Shown piece by piece: positions 1 to 6,384 of a DNA stretch of 7,629 nucleotides. This DNA comes from Duncaniella sp. (GTDB lineage Bacteria > Bacteroidota > Bacteroidia > Bacteroidales > Muribaculaceae): positions 1 through 7,629 of the forward strand of contig JAFLRW010000090.1 of assembly GCA_022511285.1 (NCBI GenBank), given 5' to 3'. A program made the translations under genes and the position numbers. The first letter of the stretch is position 1. Every line of letters begins with the position of its first letter. The notes beneath the pieces are model-generated. The model ran no database searches, was not told where the DNA came from, and saw only the letters and a list, made by a program, of their open reading frames with translations.

Positions 1-1353
1 TCGGGCATAGGCATCTCGTTTAATCTGATGGGCGACACCATCAATGTGCTTGAGGTAATCTCCGGCGGTCCGTCGGAGAAGGTGGGGCTTCTGCCGGGCG
101 ACCGTATTGTCACCGTCGACGACAGCATTGTGGCCGGCAAGGGATTCTCGGATGTAAAAGTAAAGAGTATGCTTCGCGGCCCCGAGGGTACCACTGTGAG
201 CCTCGGCATCAAGCGCGCCACATCTGCCGAATTGTTGAAGTATGATGTGGTGCGCGGAGCTATTCCGGTCACATCTATTGATGCGGCATACATCATAGAG
301 CCGGGCATCGGCTATATAAGAGTCAATAAATTCGGCGCCAACACGTTTACGGAGTTTATCGAGGCGCTGGCCCAGGTGATGATGGGCGGTGCTGAGAAGT
401 ATATCATCGACTTGCGCGGAAATGGCGGCGGATATATGGAGATGGCAGTGCTGATGGCTAATGAATTTCTTGAAGCCAATCTCCCAATAGTGTCGATGAA
501 GGGCGCACATCAGCCTGAAACACCGGCCTCGGGCAGCGATGGCTCCGGTGCGCTTAAGGATAAGGAGATAGTGGTGCTCATCGACGAGATTTCGGCCTCA
601 GCAAGTGAGATTTTTGCCGGCGCTATGCAGGACAATGACCGCGGACTGATTGTGGGGCGCCGCTCATTCGGCAAGGGATTGGTGCAGAACCAGTTTGAAC
701 TCCCTGACAAGAGTGCGCTGAGGCTTACCATAGCCCGTTACTATACCCCCTCGGGCAGATGTATCCAGAAGAGATACGCTCCGGGGACAGACTATGAACG
801 CGACCTCCTGGACCGCTACGAGCATGGTGAGATGTATTCGGCTGACTCTATTCGCCAGAACAAAGAGCAGGAATTTCACACACTGCACGGACGCACCGTC
901 TATGGCGGCGGCGGGATTATGCCTGACATCTTTGTGCCTAACGACACATTGGGTGTCACCACCTATTATTTAAATGTGCTCAACAAGGGGCTAATCAATA
1001 AATTCACTTTTGAGTATGCCGACCGCCATCGTGAGACGTTGAGTAAGAGTTTTGCGGGATGGGAGGTTGTCGAGATGCTACCCGACGACGATACACTGTT
1101 GCAGGAGTTTGTAGAGTATGCCAAGCAGAATGGAGTGGCGCCACGGTGGTATTACATAAACATCTCGCGTACACTGCTGCTCAACACGCTGAAAGCAATG
1201 ATAGCGCGCAACATACATGGTGTGCAAGGCTACTTCGAGGTGAACAATCTTACCGATCCCACAGTCCGGACGGCCATCAAGGCACTCAACACGGGCAAGA
1301 GCGCCATACCTATCCGAATAGATGGACAAAAGAGAAATTCGCAGCCTGATTAA
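1..1353 (+). CDS. S41 C-terminal processing protease (CtpA/Prc-like), 5' end outside the window
   Basis: This is a serine protease of family S41, which trims or degrades periplasmic proteins from their C-termini. The frame is open from base 1, so the Met at 28 is internal. About 450 residues are present; the signal peptide and N-terminal region, perhaps 100 residues or more, lie upstream. Numbering from the Met at 28, a PDZ domain covers the visible start to about residue 65, with the GGPSEKVGLLPGDRI substrate-binding segment at 13-27. The protease core spans about 85-315. The catalytic Ser is S191 in SASASE (codon 598-600), and the general-base Lys is K216 in SFGKGLVQ (codon 673-675). They are 25 residues apart, as in E. 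coli Prc and algal D1 protease, with Q220 completing the Ser-Lys-Gln arrangement. The C-terminal 100 residues form the helical tail seen in Bacteroidota homologues. The stop overlaps the next gene by 32 bp. The family is certain; the substrate is unknown. Confidence 0.95.
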   Translation, partial: SGIGISFNLMGDTINVLEVISGGPSEKVGLLPGDRIVTVDDSIVAGKGFSDVKVKSMLRGPEGTTVSLGIKRATSAELLKYDVVRGAIPVTSIDAAYIIEPGIGYIRVNKFGANTFTEFIEALAQVMMGGAEKYIIDLRGNGGGYMEMAVLMANEFLEANLPIVSMKGAHQPETPASGSDGSGALKDKEIVVLIDEISASASEIFAGAMQDNDRGLIVGRRSFGKGLVQNQFELPDKSALRLTIARYYTPSGRCIQKRYAPGTDYERDLLDRYEHGEMYSADSIRQNKEQEFHTLHGRTVYGGGGIMPDIFVPNDTLGVTTYYLNVLNKGLINKFTFEYADRHRETLSKSFAGWEVVEMLPDDDTLLQEFVEYAKQNGVAPRWYYINISRTLLLNTLKAMIARNIHGVQGYFEVNNLTDPTVRTAIKALNTGKSAIPIRIDGQKRNSQPD

Positions 1354-1876
1354 GGCCCGCAAAGCCTTGCTCACACCCTCAGCCGCTCTTATGGAGGCTC
1401 GCAAAGCCTTTGAGAGGCTGGAGCATACGGAGCAGTTCGGAAAAGCGCGCCATATACTACTCTATCACTCGCTCCCCGACGAGATTTCATCAAGAGAGTT
1501 TATAGCCAAATGGGCCGGCGACAAGCGGCTCTACCTGCCGCGCGTCAATGGTGAGAATCTCGAGATACTCCCCTATGATGGGATGACTCTTCGTCCCGGG
1601 GCCTATAGCATCTGTGAGCCGGAGGGGAGTGACACTGTCACCCTCTCGGAGATTGACCTTGTGGTGGTGGCCTATGACGTGCGGGGGAATCGAGTGGGGC
1701 GCGGTAAGGGGTATTATGACAGGCTCCTGTCAGGCTCAGAGGTCGACAAAATCGGAATAGTGTATGATTGTCAGCTGCTTGAAGCCGGAATAATCCCGGC
1801 TGAGAATCACGATATAGCTGTCGATGTAGTGATTACACCATCCGCCACACTGACCATAAGGCGCAAAGCGCTATGA
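1322..1876 (+). CDS. ygfA: 5-formyltetrahydrofolate cyclo-ligase
   Basis: This enzyme (EC 6.3.3.2, MTHFS/YgfA family) uses ATP to convert 5-formyl-THF to 5,10-methenyl-THF, returning a storage or dead-end folate to the cytosolic one-carbon pool. The 184 residues match the usual family length. The N-terminal helix (DKREIRSLIKARKALL) is the typical start. YHSLPDEIS at about 49-57 and LPRV at about 72-75 match core positions. The glycine-rich signature GNRVGRGKGYYDRLL at about 120-135 is the ATP/folate-binding loop, and the D-V-V-I-T strand near the C-terminus is also typical. The ATG at 1322 is preceded directly by an in-frame TAG (1319-1321), so no upstream start is possible. The gene therefore begins inside the S41 protease gene, in another frame, and is probably translationally coupled to it; I see no strong Shine-Dalgarno sequence. 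Its last 44 bp overlap the convergent antiporter gene. Confidence 0.95.
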   Translation: MDKREIRSLIKARKALLTPSAALMEARKAFERLEHTEQFGKARHILLYHSLPDEISSREFIAKWAGDKRLYLPRVNGENLEILPYDGMTLRPGAYSICEPEGSDTVTLSEIDLVVVAYDVRGNRVGRGKGYYDRLLSGSEVDKIGIVYDCQLLEAGIIPAENHDIAVDVVITPSATLTIRRKAL

Positions 1877-3221
1877 CGGCAAGTCCCGCAGCCTCGTCGC
1901 GGCTCAGCCGATGGGACCCGCGCTCGTGGCGTGCTTTAACCCAAAACCCGAGTCCGGCGATGTAGAATAGAGACGTGCGAGTGAATAGGTCAAGCCCTCC
2001 GGCATAAATCATCCACAGGCAGAACAGCGTGCAAGCGGCTCCGATAGTCACCCCCATACGGTCGCGCCCAAGTGATATCTTCCACAGAAACATTCCACTC
2101 ACAAGATAGGCCGGAAGTATCATCATTCCGGTGATGTTGAGCGCTTCCAGATAGATATCCTCGGCCGTCATAACAATGAACAGGAATGCCTGCATCACTA
2201 TGCTCGACACGAACAGCCCGAACGCAGGCATACGCCGGGAGTTGAGCCGCTGGAACTGTCGCGGCAAAATGCCGACACGGGCAGCACTATAGGGCACCTC
2301 GGCGCAGACCAATGTCCAGGCCACCAACCCACCGCCTAAAGAGATTATCACCGATATGATTACAAGCCAGTAGGCCCACTCGCCACATACTGTGCGGAGC
2401 ACATAGGCCACCGAGGGATTGTCAAGCTCGGCGAGCTCTCCGCGAATCATCACTCCGAAGCAGAACACCGACACTAATACATACAACAGCCACGCTGTGA
2501 AAAATCCCGTCACGCCGGCTTTTCCCACATCAGAACTGCGCCGCGCACGCCCCGACATCATCACGGCCCCTTCGATGCCGATAAAACACCATAGGGTCAC
2601 CAACATGGTGCTCTTAACCTGCTCGGCCAAACCTCCGAGTTGCGAGACTTCTCCCCGGAAATCAATAGAAAACATTCCGCAGCGTATGTTAAGGCCAAGC
2701 AGGATGACAATGAGCAAAATAGTGGCCACCTTCACAGCCGCGAGGACCGAAGTCAGTATCTTTGCCGTGCGCATTCCTGCTATTATGACCAGATATATAC
2801 CCCAGATTAGCACTGAGCCGAAGAGAATAGTGTCGACTCCGTGGTTGAGAAGCGGAGGATAGAGAGCTCCGATAGTGTCGTTGAGCATCACGACATAGGC
2901 CACATTTGCAAACCCCGTACACAGCCAATAACCCCACGCAGTCACAAAACCTGTGAAGGGGCCATAGCCTTTGGCGGCATACTGATAAATCCCGGCGTCA
3001 AGCTCCGGATGACTGTCGGAAAGTCTCTTGAATGTGAATACCAGCAGCAGCATTCCGGCCGCCGTTATAATCCACGACAGCAATACGGCCCCCAATCCGG
3101 CTCCGGCCGCCATATTTTGTGGAATATTGAAGATGCCGGCGCCCACCATCATTCCAAACACTAAGGCCGACAGCCCGGCAAAACCTAACTGGCAATTTGA
3201 CTTTTTCTGGTTACAATTCAT
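1833..3221 (-). CDS. APC-superfamily amino-acid antiporter, ArcD/AdiC-like
   Basis: This is an inner-membrane permease of the amino acid-polyamine-organocation superfamily. The 462 residues contain about 12 hydrophobic segments, as usual for the family. TM1 carries the unwound-helix substrate motif VGAGIFNIP at 26-34. TM3 starts near AWGYWL at 95-100. TM6 has TLWCFIGIEGA at 209-219, followed by SGRARRSSDVGKA, a pattern I associate with basic-amino-acid antiporters such as ArcD (arginine:ornithine) and AdiC (arginine:agmatine). W211 sits where AdiC has its substrate-stacking Trp. LVCAEVPYSAARVGILP at 304-320 is another family block. The ATG (3219-3221) overlaps the end of the upstream U32 gene by 11 bp and has no evident Shine-Dalgarno sequence, suggesting translational coupling. 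The C-terminus ends in TM12 with almost no tail and is encoded antisense to the end of ygfA. Family confidence is high; arginine or ornithine as substrate is inference, because no arginine deiminase or decarboxylase gene is present. Confidence 0.9.
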   Translation of the reverse strand: MNCNQKKSNCQLGFAGLSALVFGMMVGAGIFNIPQNMAAGAGLGAVLLSWIITAAGMLLLVFTFKRLSDSHPELDAGIYQYAAKGYGPFTGFVTAWGYWLCTGFANVAYVVMLNDTIGALYPPLLNHGVDTILFGSVLIWGIYLVIIAGMRTAKILTSVLAAVKVATILLIVILLGLNIRCGMFSIDFRGEVSQLGGLAEQVKSTMLVTLWCFIGIEGAVMMSGRARRSSDVGKAGVTGFFTAWLLYVLVSVFCFGVMIRGELAELDNPSVAYVLRTVCGEWAYWLVIISVIISLGGGLVAWTLVCAEVPYSAARVGILPRQFQRLNSRRMPAFGLFVSSIVMQAFLFIVMTAEDIYLEALNITGMMILPAYLVSGMFLWKISLGRDRMGVTIGAACTLFCLWMIYAGGLDLFTRTSLFYIAGLGFWVKARHERGSHRLSRDEAAGLAVIALCALWSVWRMV

Positions 3222-5055
3222 TTCTATCAGGAAGGATGAGGTTCATGCCGCAGCGTGAGCAGTCGAAATCGAGGCGTAGGCGAAGGTTGGCGTTCTGCAG
3301 CCATAGGGGATTGGGCCATCGACGGCCTTGTGGAGTCTTAAGGCAGCGGCCTAATTCGCGTCGGAGGCAATAGCGAGTGGTCATCACCACAGTCTCCCCC
3401 TCCGGACGTGAGAGCTCGACGGCGGGTTGTATCTCAGTGGCGCCATGATCACAATAGAACTGACGGGACAGATGGTTTGCCACATTATCGTGGAAGGAGA
3501 GAGCCGTTCCATGCGGGAGTGTGGCGGAGAGCTTTTCGGCAAAGCGCTCCCGTCGACGATATGTGGCGCGGGCGGCGCTGTCTAATGCCGATATGGCCTC
3601 GCGACGCAGCTGCGCAAGCGCTGAGGCCGGGATGAAACGACATCCAACACGGTCGGAGATCTGTCCGGGAGTGTAGATGGTGTCGCCCAGTTTGGAGAGA
3701 ATCTTGCTGCGGTGAGTTTCCTGTGGGGTAAGGGCTTCGGGAGCGGGCGAGGGGAGGGGAATGATGGCAGATGCGGAGCATCCGCGTTCGTCGGAGAGGT
3801 GGAGCGCTATGCGGTCAAGCCCCGGCAGCAGCTTCAGCTCCATATCGACGCGGATGGTGCGGGAGCATCGCGCGGAGGCCATTGTTTCATCCCAGGCCTT
3901 GTCTTTGTTGCGCCACAGCGTGGTGCCGGCAGGGATTGAGAGCCGTTGGGCAGGATAGAGTTTTGTGCCGTCGATGCGGTTGAGTCGAAAGCCGCAAAAT
4001 CGGTTGTCGCGGTCGAAATAGCCGAGACCATCGCCATTGGCAAGCGGAGCCGACAGATGAGCGGAGATTACACTGCCGGTTGAGCTGACAACGGTGCCCA
4101 CCTTCTCGCCAATGGCTTTCGGGGTGTGAATTGATGCCATCCCATCGTCAGGAGCCCGACCGGAGGTGAAATAAGTGGTGAAGCCTCGATTGAAAGCTTT
4201 GACGGGTGACGGAGTAAAATTGCAGCGCGAGTGCCCGAAGGATGCCCGCTGAAACTTTCCGCAGCTTTCGGCCACTATCTCATCCAGCAGACGGGAATAG
4301 TGGGCCACGATATTGACCACATAGTCGGCATCCTTGAGCCGTCCCTCGATTTTAAACGAAGAGACACCGGCTTCGGCCATTTCGCGAAGCGATTCGGAGC
4401 GGTTGAGGTCGCGCAGCGACAGGAGGTGTTTGTTTTCTATGAGAATGTTGCCCCTCGTGTCAGTGAGATTGAAAGGCAGGCGGCAAATTTGGGCACAGTC
4501 GCCGCGATTGGCGCTGCGGTTTCCGGCCATAGCGCTTGCACGGCAGTCGCCGCTGTAGCTGACACATAGAGCCCCGTGGACAAACGCCTCGATTTCCACT
4601 TCGGGCACCGCGCGGTGGATTTCCGCGAGTTCGTCGATGGAGAGTTCGCGGGCGGGGACTACGCGTGAGAATCCAACGGAGTGCAGAAAACGAGCCTTAT
4701 CCGGAGTGCGGATGTCGCACTGTGTCGAGGCGTGAAGGTCGATGGGAGGGAGATTGAGCCTGAGCAATCCCGGGTCCTGAACTATCAAGGCATCGACTCC
4801 GGCACGCCACAGCTCCCATATCATCCGCTCCACAGCGTCCAGCTCGTGGTCATATATAATGGTGTTGACTGTTACATATACCTTCACGCCGAAAGGGTGG
4901 GCGGCGTCGACCACACGGTGTATATCGCTAATGGAGTTGGCAGCAGCACGACGGGCGCCGTGGCTTGGTCCGGCAATATAGACGGCATCACACCCGGCCT
5001 TAATGGCCGCGAGAGCAATCTCAGCGTTTTTTGCGGGAGCAAGGAGTTCAAGCAT
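3211..5055 (-). CDS. rlhA: U32-family protein, long RlhA-like type (probable 23S rRNA hydroxylation)
   Basis: The family is annotated as 'peptidase U32' or collagenase-like, but E. coli RlhA (YdcP) is needed for 5-hydroxycytidine at 23S rRNA C2501, a reaction reported to depend on Fe-S cluster biogenesis and prephenate. The 614-residue product starts MLELLAPA, the usual N-terminus. The TIM-barrel-like U32 core runs from 1 to about 300 and includes HASTQ at 108-112 and KIEGR at 235-239. Candidate cluster ligands are C164, C171, C187 and C191 (GALC, SGDC, RGDC, QIC). The U32 signature (156-174) has Ala at the position normally LIVM. A middle region of about 300-500 fits the DUF3656-type extension of RlhA, and a C-terminal Cys set (C563, C571, C599, C602) follows. 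The frame extends to a TTG at 5085, but that codon lies inside the predicted -7 box, so the ATG at 5055, with AAGGA 11 nt upstream, is preferred. It leads a two-gene unit with the antiporter. rRNA modification here is inferred from homology. Confidence 0.88.
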   Translation of the reverse strand: MLELLAPAKNAEIALAAIKAGCDAVYIAGPSHGARRAAANSISDIHRVVDAAHPFGVKVYVTVNTIIYDHELDAVERMIWELWRAGVDALIVQDPGLLRLNLPPIDLHASTQCDIRTPDKARFLHSVGFSRVVPARELSIDELAEIHRAVPEVEIEAFVHGALCVSYSGDCRASAMAGNRSANRGDCAQICRLPFNLTDTRGNILIENKHLLSLRDLNRSESLREMAEAGVSSFKIEGRLKDADYVVNIVAHYSRLLDEIVAESCGKFQRASFGHSRCNFTPSPVKAFNRGFTTYFTSGRAPDDGMASIHTPKAIGEKVGTVVSSTGSVISAHLSAPLANGDGLGYFDRDNRFCGFRLNRIDGTKLYPAQRLSIPAGTTLWRNKDKAWDETMASARCSRTIRVDMELKLLPGLDRIALHLSDERGCSASAIIPLPSPAPEALTPQETHRSKILSKLGDTIYTPGQISDRVGCRFIPASALAQLRREAISALDSAARATYRRRERFAEKLSATLPHGTALSFHDNVANHLSRQFYCDHGATEIQPAVELSRPEGETVVMTTRYCLRRELGRCLKTPQGRRWPNPLWLQNANLRLRLDFDCSRCGMNLILPDRNEL

Positions 5056-5066
5056 AATTATTCGAT

Positions 5067-5071
5067 TCCTT
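5067..5071 (-). promoter_or_regulatory. Ribosome-binding site of the RlhA-like gene
   Basis: AAGGA on the minus strand ends 11 nt before the ATG at 5055. It supports that ATG over the upstream TTG at 5085, which would place this site inside the coding region. The spacing is slightly long, and Bacteroidota depend little on Shine-Dalgarno pairing, so the support is moderate. Confidence 0.5.
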
Positions 5072-5082
5072 ATTTCAAACTC

Positions 5083-5116
5083 CAAAATTAGCCTGTTTAT
5101 TGCTTAAAACATCAAA
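5083..5116 (-). promoter_or_regulatory. Bacteroides-type promoter for the RlhA-like gene and antiporter
   Basis: On the minus strand, TAATTTTG (5083-5090) matches the Bacteroides -7 consensus TAnnTTTG exactly. A TTTG (5113-5116) lies 22 nt upstream, close to the usual -33 to -7 spacing of roughly 20 nt. Transcription would start at about 5075-5078, giving a leader of about 20 nt that contains the AAGGA. No start site has been measured. Confidence 0.6.
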
Positions 5117-5133
5117 CTAAATTCTTACCTTTG
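5100..5133 (+). promoter_or_regulatory. Bacteroides-type promoter for the alcohol dehydrogenase and TrhP-like gene
   Basis: TACCTTTG at 5126-5133 is an exact match to the TAnnTTTG -7 box. The best -33 candidate is TTG at 5100-5102, with a rather long 23-nt spacer, so this half is weak. Transcription would start at about 5138-5142, giving a leader of about 60 nt that includes an A-tract and a hairpin. It interleaves with the leftward promoter on the other strand. Confidence 0.55.
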
Positions 5134-5161
5134 CAGAAGTTCATAGAAAAAAATCAATAAT

Positions 5162-5182
5162 TGACATTGCTGAGCGATGTCA
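5162..5182 (+). promoter_or_regulatory. Stem-loop / inverted repeat in the alcohol dehydrogenase leader
   Basis: TGACAT (5162-5167) and ATGTCA (5177-5182) are perfect inverted repeats. In RNA the stem continues through a U-G wobble (5168/5176) and two G-C pairs (5169-5170 with 5174-5175) to a UGA loop, giving a 9-bp stem. It lies downstream of the predicted transcription start and only 4 nt before the AAGGA. It could shape ribosome access or, as DNA, serve as a dimeric repressor site. It is not a terminator, since no T-run follows. I do not recognise a known regulator for it. Confidence 0.5.
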
Positions 5183-5186
5183 TCAT

Positions 5187-5191
5187 AAGGA
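5187..5191 (+). promoter_or_regulatory. Ribosome-binding site of the alcohol dehydrogenase gene
   Basis: AAGGA lies 7 nt before the ATG at 5199, a good Shine-Dalgarno spacing, and fixes the start of the dehydrogenase. It is the clearest ribosome-binding site in the window and sits just after the leader hairpin. Confidence 0.65.
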
Positions 5192-5198
5192 CAATAGA

Positions 5199-6368
5199 AT
5201 GGATAATTTCTCATACGTAGCGCCCACGCGCTATCTTTTCGGACGTGGAGTGGAGAATGAAGTGGGCCGGCTTGCAGCTGAGGCAGGATGGTCACGTGTG
5301 ATGGTGGTCTACGGCCAGGGGTCGGCAGTGCGTTCCGGCCTGTTGAGCCGTGTCACAGCCTCACTGTCGCAGTCGGGCGTTCCCTTTATCCAGTTTGGCG
5401 GCATAGCCCCCAATCCAACTGCCGCTCCGGTGCGCGAGGCTATAGTGATGGCCCGCCGAGCCTGTGTCGACGGCATTATAGCCGTTGGCGGAGGGTCAGT
5501 AATCGATTCAGCCAAGGCTATTGCAGCAGGCGCTCTTTATGATGGGGATTTTTGGGATTTTTATATCGGAGCCGCAACGGTGACTGATGCCATCCCCGTG
5601 GGAGTAGTGCTCACCATCCCTGCTGCGGGAAGCGAGGGGAGCGGCAATTCGGTGATAACCAATGAGGAAACCGGACAGAAAATCTCAATACGCACCGACA
5701 AGGCATTGCGACCGGTATTCGCTCTGCTCAACCCGGAGCTTACCATGACTCTTCCCCAGGCCCAGACGGCCGCCGGAGTGGCCGATATGATGGCCCACAT
5801 CATAGAGCGCTATCTCACCACTACGCCCGATGTGGAGGTGACAGACCGCCTCTCGGAGGGGCTCCTGACCGCAATAATGACCTCTGCACGCCGCGTCATA
5901 GCCAACCCCAACGACTATGAGGCGCGCGCAAACATAATGTGGAGCGGGACATTGGCCCACAACGGCATCTGTGGCTGCGGACGGCGTGAGGACTGGACTT
6001 CTCACGGGTTGGAACACGTGTTGTCAGCACTCTATGGAGTGACCCACGGAGCCGGACTTGCCGTAGTCTTCCCGGCGTGGATTACCTATATGGCAGACCG
6101 CCTTCCGGCCAAACCTGCGCAATTAGGACGGAGAGTGTTTGGCGTCACGGCAACTGACGACCGCGAAGCAGCCCTTGCCACAGCCGCTGCGCTCCGTGCA
6201 TTCTTTGCAGAACTCAATCTTCCACTCACTTTGGGCGACCTTGGAATCACCGACCCGGATTTTGCCAAATTTACTGCCGACTTCCACCGCGACAAGGGGA
6301 ACCCCTATCGCGGATATTGGACTATGACACCCACCGATACTGAGGCTGTCTATCGCCTGATGGTATAG
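5199..6368 (+). CDS. Iron-containing alcohol dehydrogenase, YqhD/butanol-dehydrogenase type
   Basis: This is a cytosolic group III metal-dependent alcohol dehydrogenase that reversibly reduces aldehydes to alcohols with NAD(P)H. The 389 residues match the usual length. The N-terminal Rossmann-like half holds the dinucleotide motif GGGSVIDSAK at 97-106. The C-terminal helical half holds all four expected metal ligands: D196 and H200 (ADMMAH), H269 (TSHGLEH) and H283 (THG). The 14-residue gap between the last two equals that between H267 and H281 of E. coli YqhD. After the second strand, residue 39 is Gly, where NAD-specific FucO has Asp39, so NADPH use is plausible but inferred. The ATG has a good AAGGA 7 nt upstream. 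The gene follows the rightward promoter and leader hairpin and is followed after 16 bp by the TrhP-like gene, probably on the same transcript. The physiological substrate is unknown; general aldehyde detoxification or fermentation are the main options. Confidence 0.94.
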   Translation: MDNFSYVAPTRYLFGRGVENEVGRLAAEAGWSRVMVVYGQGSAVRSGLLSRVTASLSQSGVPFIQFGGIAPNPTAAPVREAIVMARRACVDGIIAVGGGSVIDSAKAIAAGALYDGDFWDFYIGAATVTDAIPVGVVLTIPAAGSEGSGNSVITNEETGQKISIRTDKALRPVFALLNPELTMTLPQAQTAAGVADMMAHIIERYLTTTPDVEVTDRLSEGLLTAIMTSARRVIANPNDYEARANIMWSGTLAHNGICGCGRREDWTSHGLEHVLSALYGVTHGAGLAVVFPAWITYMADRLPAKPAQLGRRVFGVTATDDREAALATAAALRAFFAELNLPLTLGDLGITDPDFAKFTADFHRDKGNPYRGYWTMTPTDTEAVYRLMV

Positions 6369-6384
6369 GTTGTGCAGATACGAT

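Noticed and set aside
1078..1404. 108-codon minus-strand open frame across the protease/ygfA junction
   Set aside because: Both sense genes are clearly conserved families here, and the antisense product has no recognisable feature.
1783..1801. GC-rich inverted repeat AGCCGG...CCGGCT with a 7-nt loop, 32 nt beyond the antiporter stop
   Set aside because: It encodes part of the cyclo-ligase, and no T-run follows on the minus strand, so it cannot be called an intrinsic terminator.
1860..1872. Short GCGC-AAA-GCGC hairpin at the end of ygfA
   Set aside because: The stem is four to five base pairs with no T-run on either strand, and lies in coding sequence of both genes.
2419..2862. 147-codon plus-strand open frame
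   Set aside because: It is antisense to the membrane-spanning core of the antiporter. Its Pro/Ser/Thr/Arg-rich translation is typical of a reverse reading of hydrophobic codons.
5056..5085. Ten-residue N-terminal extension of the RlhA-like protein from a TTG at 5085
   Set aside because: The TTG lies inside the predicted -7 box, the AAGGA sits downstream of it, and U32 proteins normally begin at the ELLAPA strand encoded after the ATG at 5055.
4681..5091. 136-codon plus-strand open frame reaching into the intergenic gap
   Set aside because: It is antisense to the conserved N-terminal barrel of the RlhA-like gene, with no domain match or ribosome-binding site, and its end overlaps the leftward promoter.
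5177..5188. Tiny upstream reading frame ATG-TCA-TCA-TAA in the dehydrogenase leader
   Set aside because: Three codons with no ribosome-binding site, and the ATG is buried in the hairpin stem. It is best explained as part of the inverted repeat.
6370..6384. TTG start of the TrhP-like gene at 6370, one base after the dehydrogenase stop
   Set aside because: It adds only five residues (MCRYD) with no family match; the ATG at 6385 gives the usual N-terminus.
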